This document shows, one piece after another, positions 53,496 through 63,179 of a stretch of DNA of 64,000 bases. Origin of the DNA: Wurfbainia villosa (taxonomy: Eukaryota > Streptophyta > Magnoliopsida > Zingiberales > Zingiberaceae); contig CM046001.1 in assembly GCA_025175895.1 (NCBI GenBank), positions 25,368,314 through 25,432,313 on the forward strand. Direction: 5' to 3'. Positions within the stretch are counted from its first letter, which is position 1; every line of letters starts with the position of its first letter. Under the pieces are notes generated by a model. The model saw only the letters and a program-made list of their open reading frames with translations. It did not search any database and was not told the DNA's origin. Both the position numbers and the translations under genes were made by a program.

Positions 53496-54497
53496 ATGGA
53501 TCAATCAAACTATTGTGCTAATGCTAGGTTGTTCCCCGGAAGGAACACGTTACAGGGTCCGACTGTAATGTCTCGGCAAGGACCACTACATTTTCAGAAC
53601 TCGGGTGTAGTGAAAAATATGCTAGAGTTCATGTTGCAGGGTCCGACTGCAACGTATCGGCAAGGACCGCTACATCTCCATGAGAACTTTGGTGTAGTGT
53701 TAAATAAGCAAAAGTTCTCACACCATAGGTTGGGTAAGAACAAATATTATAGAAAAACTAGTAGTCTAAGATTTGGTACATGGAACATAGGAACCCTCAC
53801 TGGTAAAACAATGGAGATAGTAGATACGATGATTAGAAGAAAAATTAATATTGTATGTGTACAAGAGACAAAATGGGTTGGTGAGAAGGCAAAGATGATA
53901 GAGAACTCGGGTTTTAAGTTATGGTATACAGGGAAGAGTAAAACAAGAAATGGAGTGGGTATTATTGTTGATAGTTCGTTAAAGGATGAAGTTGTAGGAG
54001 TAATTAGAAAGGGGGATAGAATTATAGCTCTCAAAATAGTAGTGGAGAAAGAAACTATAAACGTAATTAGTGTATATGCACCTCAAATAGGATTAGATGA
54101 AAATACCAAATTAAGATTTTGGGAGGACTTCGATGAAATATTACAAAATATTCCGTCAAATGAGATGATTTTAATAAGAGGTGATTTAAATGGGCATGTC
54201 GGAGTGAAAAATGACGAATATGAGAGGGTGCATGGGGATTATGGGTTTGGAACAAGAAATGAAGAAGGTAAAACTATATTGGATTTTGCAATAGCATATG
54301 ATCTTATACTAGCTAATACATTTTTTAAGAAAAGAGAAGAACACTTAGTCACGTTCAAAAGTGGAAATAATAAATCACAAATTTACTTTCTTATGGTTAG
54401 GAAGAGAGATAGAAAGATTTGTAAAGATTGTAAGGTCATCTCGGGAGAAAGTTTAACTACTCAACATAGGTTAGTAGTATTGGATATACGCCTCTAA
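53496..54497 (+). pseudogene. LINE APE-type endonuclease domain
   Basis: 333 codons. The first 85 are a leader overlapping the 5' repeats. The apurinic/apyrimidinic-like endonuclease follows: LRFGTWNIGTLTGK (asparagine), VCVQETKWVG (catalytic glutamate), VISVYAPQIG (catalytic tyrosine), LIRGDLNGHVG (GDxN) and a degenerate end TTQHRLVVLDIRL with the final histidine; the SDH motif is changed to TQH. It would nick the target DNA to prime reverse transcription. In RTE elements endonuclease and RT form one protein; here a TAA at 54498 and further stops up to 54620 separate them. Confidence 0.9.
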
Positions 54498-54633
54498 TAT
54501 AGTATTAATAGAAGGAAAATATACACGACCCCTAGAATTAAGTGGTGGAAGTTAAAGGATGAGAAACTAAATATATTCAAAGAGAAGGTATCAAAATACA
54601 AGTATTAGATGACATATACAGTGACCCAATACG

Positions 54634-56340
54634 ATGTGGGATAAAATGGTATCAAAATTGAAAATAGTAGCTAAGAGTGTACTCGGTGAGTCAAAGGGAC
54701 ATGCACCACCAAGTAAAGAATCTTGGTGGTGGAATGAAAAAGTGCAAGAGAAAGTCAAGGAAAAACGAATAGCATATAAGAAATTAAATATTTGTAAAAA
54801 TGAGGAAAATTTGAAAAAATATACAATAGCCAAGAAAGAAGCTAAGAAAGCAGTGAATGAAGCTAAGACTGAAACTTTTGAACGGTTATATCGAAAATTA
54901 GATACAAAAGAAGGGGAAAGAGACATTTATAGAATAGCTAAAGTGAGAGAGAGGAAGACAAAAGATCTTAATCAAATAAGATGTATTAAAGATGAATGCA
55001 ATAGGGTACTAGTAAATGATGAAGAAATAAAAGAGCGGTGGAAGAGATATTTTTATCAACTTTTTAATGAAGGTTTAGGAGACCAACTTAATTTAGGTAA
55101 TTTAAGTAGGTCAAATGAGTATAGAAATTTAAATTTTTATCGTAGAATTCAAATTTCAGAAGTAGAACAAGCTTTAAATGGAATGCAAAATGGAAAAGCC
55201 GTTGGACCAGATGATATTCCGATAGAGTTATGGAAGTGTCTAGGGAAACAAGGTATTGAATGGCTTACAAAATTATTTAACATGATATTGAAAACAAAAA
55301 GGATGCCTGATCAATGGAGGGTAAGTATCCTAATTCCCTTATATAAGAATAAGGGAGACATACAAACTTGTGAAAACTATAGGGGTATTAAACTAATGAG
55401 TCATACCATGAAACTTTGGGAAAAAATAATAGAAAAAAGATTAAGGAAGGAGACCATGGTTCTCGAAAATCAATTTGGATTCATGCCAGGAAGGTCGACA
55501 ATAGAAGCTATACATCTTCTCAGACAACTAATTGAAAAGTATAGAGAGCAAAAGCAGGATCTACACATGATATTCATTGATTTAGAAAAAGCTTATGATA
55601 GAGTTCCAAGAGAAATAATATGGAGAATTTTAGAAAAAAGAGGTGTTAGTGTAACATATATTGAACTAATTAAGGATATGTATAAGGAAGTAACGACCAG
55701 AGTGAAGACTTCAGGTGGATTAACTGAAGCATTTCCAATAAAGATAGGGTTACATCAAGGATCAGCTTTAAGTCCCTATCTTTTTACACTAATCATGGAC
55801 GAACTCACTGGACACATTCAAGACACATTACCGTGGTGCATGTTGTTTGCAGATGATATTGTTTTAGTAGATGAGACACGTGAAGGAGTAAATGTTAAAC
55901 TAGAATCTTGGCGGGAAACACTAGAAGTGAAAGGTTTTAAGCTTAGTAGAGGAAAGACAGAATATATGGAATTTAAATTTAGCGATATTAGACGTAATGA
56001 GACAAGTGTTAAGATAGGAGATGATGAGTTGTCTGGAATTGAGAGCTTTAAATATTTAGGATCATTTTTGCAAGATGATGGAGGGATTGAGAGAGATGTC
56101 TTACATAGAATACAAGCAGGATGGTTGAAATGGAGGAAAGCATCGGGTATTTTATGTGATCGTAAAGTGCCTCTAAAACTTAAAGGGAAGTTCTACAAAA
56201 CGGCGATTAGACCTGCTATGTTATATGGAGCTGAATGTTGGGCTACGACTCAAGCATATGAGCAAAAGATGAGAGTTGCAGAGATGAGGATGTTAAGGCG
56301 GATGTGCGGACATACGAGGATGGGATGTAATAAGAAATGA
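54634..56340 (+). pseudogene. LINE (RTE) reverse transcriptase
   Basis: 568 codons without a stop. After a basic helical N-terminal part come NGKAVGPDDIPIELWKCLGK, LIPLYKNKGDIQTCENYRGI, QFGFMPGRSTIEAI, MIFIDLEKAYDRVPREIIW (catalytic aspartate), GLHQGSALSPYLFTLIMDEL and the catalytic FADD in LFADDIVLVDE, then RPAMLYGAECW. All palm motifs look intact. Near 56325 a frame change truncates the C-terminal domain; the expected end continues in another frame to about 56617 (RWYGHVLRR, WRRRIHIADPT). Ends in a stop at 56338-56340. Confidence 0.95.
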
Positions 56341-58371
56341 GAGCATTAGAGAAAAAGTTGGTGTTGCATCTATTGAAGGAAAGCTCCGAGAGACACGTTT
56401 AAGGTGGTATGGACATGTACTTAGACGGCCAATAAATGCTCCAGTTAGGCGATGTGAAACGATACCAAATATACACATCAAACGAGGAAGAGGAAGACCA
56501 AAAAAGACTTGGTTAGCAACAATAAAACAAGATAAAATTTATTTAAATATAGATGATGATATAGTAGGGGATAGAGTCCAATGGCGTAGAAGGATCCATA
56601 TAGCCGACCCCACCTAGTGGGATAAGGCTTTGTTGTTGTTGTTGTTGTTGTTGTTGTATACTTACTTGTATTGTGCCAAATAACTAAGTATAATAACGTC
56701 CTTGAGTAGAAGGTTCTTATCTATATCAATCGATTGGTTGAATCGATAATGAGATGATATAGAGAACACTACTCTTAATCATTCCTAGTCAAGTATTAAG
56801 ATTCAGGGACAATGTTAATGCAAAGAGACTAGAATGTAGGTCAACTCGATGACTTGATCTCACAAGTCATGGATATAAGATATCAAGTTGACACATGGGT
56901 ATGCATTGGAGAATGTATACTGAATGACCCGCCATGAGAAAGTATCATGGATCATTATATGAGCGTCATATACTTTCTCATGTGACTATTAGTATGACTA
57001 TTAGTCCTTGGACCTGAAGTCACCATTGTTCCCTACATAAGGAGTTGCATACTTTGGTTTCGTCAAATGTCACCCGTAAATGGGTGGACTATAAAGGCGA
57101 TTACTGGGTAAGTAACAAATTATGCGGAGGGATGTGAGTGATGTAGATGGGATCTATTCCTCCTATATGACAGGAGTGACATCGTGATTCTTGATAGAGT
57201 GAGACCACTAAGTGCATGGCCATGCCCAAATGAGTCAATATGAGATATTGAGCTCATTTGATTAGAGTGAGTCTACTTGGAGTTCAAGATATAGATTGTA
57301 ACACGGTCTATGGCTCAATTGGTCAATCTAGATGTCAAGGATAGAGGGACATTGTCACATATTGTGAGAGTCACAATTAGTAGTCACAAAGGTGATGTTG
57401 GATCTCAACATTCTTGTAACTTGGGTAGCAATGATGTGTTGCTAGATACTGCTCATTGCTTATGTTTCTAAATCGGTTTAGGGACATTGCCAACGTTAGA
57501 AGAACCTATAGGGTAACACACAAAGGGCAATTAGATGGAGATTAGGTTCATATGATGGACCATGAGGATTAGGTTCATGGGATGAACCAAATTGGATTAA
57601 GAGTAATCCAAATTAGACTAATTGAGTTGGACTCAATTTGATTCAAGTGTTGAATGAGTCTAATTTAGATTTGTTTCATTGAGTCAATTTAAACTAATGA
57701 ATAGAGATTCATTAAATCAAATTGACTTGAATCAAATGGTTGGATTTGATCAACCATGGGAGATAAGAGGTCAAGTTTGACTTGACTTGTGAGGAAAGAT
57801 GAAAGGTCAAGTTTGACTTGACCAAAATGTCATGTCATGGTGACTTGGCATGGGGCTAGCCAATGATGATGTTTCACATCATCATGGACACATCATGGGG
57901 TGCCACCTCATGAGGGAGACCAAGAGCCATGGCTCTTGGAATTACATGCATGCATGTAACTCCCTTATAGTGGTCGGCCACTATGGAATGGGTGAGAGTG
58001 TCTGAAGTTAAGTGGATGAACTTCATTTTTTTCCTCATCTCTTCTCAAGCTTTTCTCCCTAATCCTCCTTTGTCGTGGACTTCATGAGTGCTAGCACACT
58101 TTAGGTTGTCTTCTCCACCTATTGCTCGTGTGGATACTTGTAGAGGAGTGTCCACATGACACTCTCGAGTTCTATAAAACTGTTTGGACGAGTGGGATAA
58201 GCGAAGGGCATCGCATCAAGGGCAAAGCTATTCACATGTAGATCTAAAGTATATATAAGTTTTTTTAAACACATACATGTATATTTTTTTATTCTTCGCA
58301 CGGATCCATGGCCGACTTTCGAGATTTTCGCAATGCAAAAAGCGATTTTTGCGGCTTAGATAGTCCAACAG

Positions 58372-58385
58372 TGGTATCAGAGCCA
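58372..58385 (+). other. Primer-binding site of element H (initiator tRNA-Met)
   Basis: TGGTATCAGAGCCA, a perfect match to the initiator tRNA-Met site, one base after the LTR end. It shows that H is not a solo LTR at this end. Confidence 0.9.
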
Positions 58386-59185
58386 CGTTCAAAGCATGTA
58401 TGTGTTATGTTTTGTAATTTTTTGTATTAGATATAAAAATTACAGATCTATAAGTTTCTGTAAATTTCCTATTTTATATATTTTTTGGGTATTTTTCTCG
58501 AAGAGTCGAAGCAACAAGTGTTGGGACACTTGTAGGCTTCTACTACCAAGAAAAACTCTTCGAAACGGTGAATTCTCGCTCTAGTCTTTTGGGACTATGA
58601 TTTAAGGCACTGTAATATCTAGATGGAACAGTCATGAGATTAATTTTGCGAGTAGGGGCGCTGCCCCTAACCCTGCAATGGGCATTATCCCGTGATCGCT
58701 CCCGGAAATCGCTTAGCGGGACCGTTACGGAGATGTGACTAATAAAATTAAAAAAAAATAGGAAAAATTATAGAAATTTCTATAAAATACATAATTTAGA
58801 ATTATTTATAATACTGTGTAGGTCATGTCCCAAGAACCCCAATGTAATTGGATAAATGTGTTGTAATTCATAATACGGCTTGTGCGCCGTTTTTGTGTTG
58901 TTCATGTTGTATAATGTATGCGACCTACGCGTCGTGCCTCTATTTTTATTATTCCTATTGTAAATAGTTTTAGACTCGAATGTAACTCGAGTTTCATGTT
59001 TGTAATGTACAAAATGAAGCGGTAGAAGGTCTACTAGTAGACGGAGTTACGAGGAGGGTGCCGACGACACATGGCAGTCAAAGGAGGCGCTTAGAGAAGC
59101 CGCTAACCCTAGGTTGACCGTCTGATCTTCTCATTTGCTTGAGAAGATCGTAGTAGGGCCATGACCTCATCACAAGTTATTTATT
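58386..59185 (+). other. Internal region of element H, no gene seen
   Basis: About 800 bases after the PBS. Contains a GGCGCTGCCCCTAACCC segment (58665-58690) and CGTTACGG-like text found in leaders of some plant LTR elements, but no gag reading. The small frames are not protein-like. It ends at a TA-rich microsatellite. Confidence 0.5.
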
Positions 59186-59212
59186 ATATATATATTGATA
59201 TATATATATATA
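59186..59212. repeat. TA microsatellite
   Basis: Alternating TATATA with a single G interruption, at the junction between element H sequence and the inverted gypsy LTR piece. A plausible breakpoint. Confidence 0.8.
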
Positions 59213-59482
59213 TAGTGGCATGGTGGAGGAGATCTGTTATGTTCTTTATGTATGTTTTCCCTATGATGATGATGTTTATGGACTTGAACTAAGCACTAAG
59301 TACTTATGAAATAATGATGCATGCTCTATGTTAAGAAGAAGTATCTATAAAATGACGATGCATGTTTATGTTTAAAAGAAAAAAAAATGTGTCTAAAGTC
59401 TTCCGCTGTAAGTAGTACGTTGTATGTATGTACGATTGCGTCGCACCGCCCTTCCGGACCCTAGGAAAGGGCGGGCATGACA
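59213..59482 (+). repeat. Chromovirus-type LTR 3' end, inverted copy
   Basis: 270 bases that are the reverse complement of 61215-61487 (shared GGAGGAGATCTGTTATG, ATGTTAAGAAGAAGTATC, CGGACCCTAGGAAAGGGCGG), ending GGCATGACA. What follows (GGATGTGATC) is not a primer-binding site, so this is a truncated piece. It forms the left arm of a large inverted repeat. Confidence 0.85.
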
Positions 59483-59540
59483 GGATGTGATCAAACCACA
59501 TTACTAGATTCATACAAACTAACTATAATTATCACGGGAC

Positions 59541-59730
59541 AAGATCCACATCATACTATGCCTTGAGTTAGCTTTGGCTAAATCGCCCAAGACTTAGTAT
59601 GATCGGTAGATAACAAATTACCGATTACATCTCTATGCAACTCTTGTTTTTAGGATCAAGATCCACATTTACAAAAGACCTTGAGTTAGCTTTAGCTAAA
59701 TCGCCCAAGATTTAGTGTAAATGCGATCTT
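59541..59730. repeat. Two related ~65-bp units with pairing ends
   Basis: AAGATCCACA ... CTTGAGTTAGCTTTGGCTAA ATCGCCCAAGA occurs at 59541-59603 and 59658-59730. In each unit a variable word near the start (catactatg or tttacaaaa) and one near the end (cttagtatg or ttagtgtaaa) can pair with each other, so covarying stems are possible. No gene is seen from 59483 to 59930. Confidence 0.65.
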
Positions 59731-59931
59731 ATCCTATGTTTCCAACGGTTGGAATATGCTTATAGTTTTACTTGATCCAATTGAGTTAACTAGTTTTACT
59801 CAATCTAATTGAGCGTATTCTCACCCAAGCTGTGATAGGCGGGACCAAGATTGTCCCTCCGCACCCTATCAAGATAATATGTGTTGCTCTGCTTTGGTAG
59901 ATTCAACAACAACAAATGATCGAGGTAGTGA

Positions 59932-60286
59932 TGGGTATCAAAACTTGGTAGGCATTTTCGAGTTGATTTGATTAAGATCTAATCTAATCGTGAATGTGTA
60001 TCATATAAGCATTAACAACAACAAAGTGCCAAATATATATATTTGTTTTTTCTTGTTTGTATGTGATGCATGCTAGTTAATTTTTCTTGTATGTATATGA
60101 TGCATGCTAGGATATTTTGCTTGTATGTATATGATGCATGCTAGTATATTTTGCTTGTATGTATGTGATGCATGCTAGTATAAGGTAATTAAAGCCATAA
60201 TGCTTATATGATACACATTCACGATTAGATTAGATCTTAATCAAATCAACTCGAAAATGCCTACCATGTTTTGATACCATCACTCC
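59932..60286. repeat. Inverted repeat (~88-bp arms) around tandem 33-34-bp units
   Basis: The left arm (about 59932-60014) and right arm (about 60196-60286) are near-perfect reverse complements, containing GGCATTTTCGAGTTGATTTG and ATCTAATCTAATCGTGAATG. Between them are four units of CTTGTATGTATATGATGCATGCTAG (60053-60183). The outer end of the right arm overlaps the end of the gypsy RT fragment, so the left arm probably arose as an inverted duplicate. Confidence 0.85.
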
Positions 60287-60590
60287 GTGCTTGGATATAA
60301 CATGACCCAAAAATGACACTTGATTGAGCCAGAATTCGCATTTGGAGAACTTTGCATACAACTACTTTTCCCGAAGAATCTATAATACTATCTCTAGGTG
60401 TTCTGCGTGCTCTTCGGAGGTTCTTGAATATATCAGTATATCGTCGATGAAAATGATTATAAATTTGTCAAGAAATGTCGAGAATACTCGATTCATCAAA
60501 TCCATGAACAGGGCAGGTGCATTCGTAACTCCGAAGGGCATAACTACGAACTCGTAATGTCCGTATCTTGTTCGGAAGGCCTTCTTCGGT
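60284..60590 (-). pseudogene. Ty3/gypsy (chromovirus-like) reverse transcriptase fragment
   Basis: On the minus strand: TRYGHYEFVVMPFGVTNAPA, LFMDLMNRVFSTFLDKFIII, FIDDILIYSRTSEEHAEHLE (catalytic FIDD), then FLGHVISKHGVMVSK. This is the palm and thumb of gypsy RT, typical of chromoviruses. It begins abruptly after copia sequence at about 60590 and ends at the inverted repeat at 60284. Open over most of its length, with a stop or frame change near 60350. Confidence 0.85.
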
Positions 60591-60910
60591 CAGGTTTATC
60601 TAGACTTTCGAATCCTGGAGGTTGGCTAGCGTACACATCTTCTTTACTAAGTCCATTTAAAAATGCTGACTTGACATCCATTTGAAATAACTTAAATCCT
60701 CGATGTGCAGCTTAGTCTAACAACATTCGGATGGATTCTAGTCTAGCTACGGGGGCATAGGTTTCATCGTAATCTAATCCTTCGACTCGACTAAAACCCT
60801 TGGCGACTAACCTTGCTTTATTTCTAACTACTGGTTTCCTCACTGGTTCATTAAAGCACTTGCTGTTGCTCTGTGACTTGACACTGGAGTTCAGTAACCG
60901 CATGCATAAG
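60591..60910 (-). pseudogene. Ty1/copia (Sirevirus-like) reverse transcriptase N-terminal fragment
   Basis: Minus strand: RNKARLVAKGFSRVEGLDYD, ETYAPVARLESIRMLLD, a stop (TAG near 60712), then FKLFQMDVKSAFLNGLSKED (catalytic aspartate) and QPPGFESLDKPD. Immediately afterwards the gypsy RT begins in a different frame. The copia sequence thus covers the first half of RT and the gypsy sequence the second half, in the same orientation. Confidence 0.85.
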
Positions 60911-61199
60911 GTCAGGTGGGGGTGCTATCTCGTCGACTCTACTACTGCGTCTCCCAGCCGTGTTTATCTTCACATATTAGAGTAAGGCTAGTATAAGATT
61001 ATCATTCATTTATCTATGCATAGTTAAACTAAAAGCTAGCATAAGGTTATCTTACATCTTTCAGGCATACATATTTTAAGGCATATTGATGCTAGAGGCA
61101 ATTGTTATCATACATGAAAGAAATAAAGTAGGCATAGAAATTCTTACTTGGAGCGGCAGGATTTGGAGCTTGATGTGTGTGTAGTGGAAAGGCATATCT
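60911..61199 (-). other. Internal leader region of the right-end gypsy element, no gene seen
   Basis: About 290 bases between the RT chimera and the PBS. Contains repeats of AGCTAGCATAAGGTTATC-like text (60985-61050). No gag is present, so the part between PBS and RT is deleted. Confidence 0.45.
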
Positions 61200-61211
61200 A
61201 CTCTGATACCA
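61200..61211 (-). other. Primer-binding site (initiator tRNA-Met) of the right-end element
   Basis: Minus strand TGGTATCAGAGT, three bases from the LTR end at 61215. It supports a minus-strand gypsy element whose 5' LTR extends to the right. Confidence 0.75.
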
Positions 61212-61739
61212 ACCTGTCACGCCCGCCCTTTCCTAGGGTCCGGAAGGGCGGCGTGACACGATCGTACATACATACATCGTACTACTTACAACGGAAGACT
61301 TTAGACACTTTTTTTTTTCTTTTAAACATAAACATGCATCGTCATTTTATAGATACTTCTTCTTAACATAGAGCATGCATCATTATTTCATAAGTACTTA
61401 GTGCTTAGTTCAAGTCCATAAACATCATCATCATAGGGAAAACATACATAAAGAACATAACAGATCTCCTCCACCATGCCACTACCACACATACTTTTGC
61501 CCCTCCTGCTGCTCCCTTTAGTTTATCCACCCCTTACCCTTATCTGCAGTACAAGGGAAAAATAAACTATAAGCACATAGGGTTAGTAAGATACTGTCCT
61601 ACTCACAAAAACCATACATCGACATTAAGCATGACATGTAACATTCATAACATATAAGCAACATAACATGTAACATATATGACGTAAGCAAATATAACAT
61701 GTAGCATAAGTAACATAAGCAAACATAACATGTAACATA

Positions 61740-62060
61740 TATAACATAGCAACATATCATGTACATATATGACATAATCAAACATAACATGCAACCTATA
61801 TATCATAGCAACATATCATGTACATATATGACATAATCAAACATAACATGCAACATATATATCATAGCAACATATCATGTACATATATGACATAATCAAA
61901 CATAACATGCAACATATATATCCTAGCAACATATCATGTACATATATGGCAAAATCAAACATAACATGCAACATAGATATCATAGCAACATATCATGTAC
62001 ATATATGACATAATAAAACATAACATGCAACCTATATAACATAGCAACATAGCATGTAAA
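61740..62060. repeat. 59-bp tandem array
   Basis: Five copies with a regular 59-bp period of CATATATGACATAATCAAAC plus ATAACATGCAAC... and ...CATAGCAACATATCATGTA. Shorter ATAACATGTA-type repeats precede it from 61630. Confidence 0.9.
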
Positions 62061-62229
62061 TATAACAATCATAACATGTGAACATAACAATCATATCATG
62101 TAAACATATGCAGGATGCTCTTTGAAAACATATATTATAGGTACGTAAACATAAATCTCAACATATTGGGCCCGACATTGTACCACATCATCATCATCAT
62201 AGTGCGCATCCCAAAATAGACCCGAGGTA

Positions 62230-62475
62230 GCTAGTCTCGAACCTACTAGGTTACTAGGCCCGATCTTAGTCCGTCGACCTAGGGGCCATCGTCATAGCAT
62301 AGAAGCCCATCCTAGGCCCGATCTTAGTCCATCGACCTAGGGCATCTGGGAGCCCATCTCGTACTAGGCCCGATCTTAGTCCGTCGACCTAGGGGCTATC
62401 ATACATAGAAGCCCATCCTAGGCCCGATCTTAGTCCGTCGGCCTAGGGGAACTTAGGAGCCCATCCCTTTGGACC
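62230..62475. repeat. Four-copy repeat TAGGCCCGATCTTAGTCCGT
   Basis: Copies start near 62257, 62313, 62365 and 62418, each with TCGACCTAGGG or a close variant and then AGCCCATC-type text, spaced about 53 bp. Confidence 0.85.
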
Positions 62476-62539
62476 TTGTTAGGGTCCAGGTACAAGCCAT
62501 GCAGAAGGTAAAATACTTATATGCTTCTTATCAAAACAT

Positions 62540-62975
62540 ATCATATTTCATTTCGCAAATATATAGTACTTCATTTCATAACATATCATTCATTTCATAA
62601 CATATCATATTTCACTTCATGAGCATATCATATTTCATTTCATAAACATATCATACTTCATTTCATAACATATCATATTTTATTTCGCAAACATATCATA
62701 CTTCATTTCATAACATATCATATTTCACTTCATGAACATATCATATTTCATTTCATAAACATATCATACTTCATTTCATAACATATCATATTTCACTTCA
62801 TGAACATATCATATTTCATTTCATAAACATATCATACTTCATTTCATAACATATCATATTTCACTTCATGAACATATCATATTTCATTTCATAAACATAT
62901 CATATTTCACTTCATAATATATCATATTTCATTTCATAATCACATCATATTTCATTTCATAACATATCTTAAATT
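62540..62975. repeat. CATATCATATTTCATTTCATAA array, ~68-bp higher-order period
   Basis: The 21-22-bp basic unit CATATCATATTTCATTTCATAA alternates with ...ACTTCATTTCAT and ...TTTCACTTCATGA variants in a ~68-70-bp higher-order unit (62723, 62791, 62861). Confidence 0.9.
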
Positions 62976-63179
62976 TCACACACATATAGGGCAAGGCATA
63001 AGGCATAAACATCAAGAGTGAGTAAACACTAACCTAGAGCATGTTATCTTCATCTAGCATCATTTAACATCACAAGTTAACATGAACTCACCTAAGCATA
63101 AAACACATGTTAACCTAACCTAGAGCATGTTATCTTCATCTAGCATCATTTAACATCACAAGTTATCATGAATTCATCT

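Larger units (their letters stand above)
53384..56656 (+). mobile_element. RTE-type LINE, near full length
   Basis: 3,273 bp flanked by a perfect 18-bp target duplication TATACTTACTTGTATTGT (53366-53383 and 56657-56674). The 3' end is GGATAAGGCTTTG followed by a (TTG)n tail, which is typical of plant RTE elements in place of poly(A). It encodes an endonuclease (53496-54497) and a reverse transcriptase (54634-56340). The 5' leader has two 39-bp repeats, 84 bp apart (53552-53590, 53636-53674). Few disabling changes are present, so it is a fairly young but inactive copy. It lies in copy 2 of the tandem duplication only. Confidence 0.95.
53321..58370 (+). repeat. LTR H (copia-type), split by a LINE
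   Basis: The 3' end is precise: GATAGTCCAACA at 58370 followed by an initiator tRNA-Met PBS. The 5' end is my best estimate at TGTTGTATCATATTCC (53321; 52528 in copy 1), where similarity to gag stops; it could be off by tens of bases. Length is about 1.76 kb without the LINE and its duplication. It contains direct words such as TCAAGTTTGACTTGAC (57770-57830). No coding sequence. Its internal region starts at 58386. Confidence 0.7.

Noticed and set aside
61599..61790. Cysteine- and tyrosine-rich 63-codon frame that could suggest a small secreted peptide
   Set aside because: It is a translation of ATAACATGTA-type tandem repeats.
61740..62060. Regular 59-bp repeats that could suggest a CRISPR array
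   Set aside because: The units are contiguous tandem copies without unique spacers, in a plant LTR; no cas-like gene is present.
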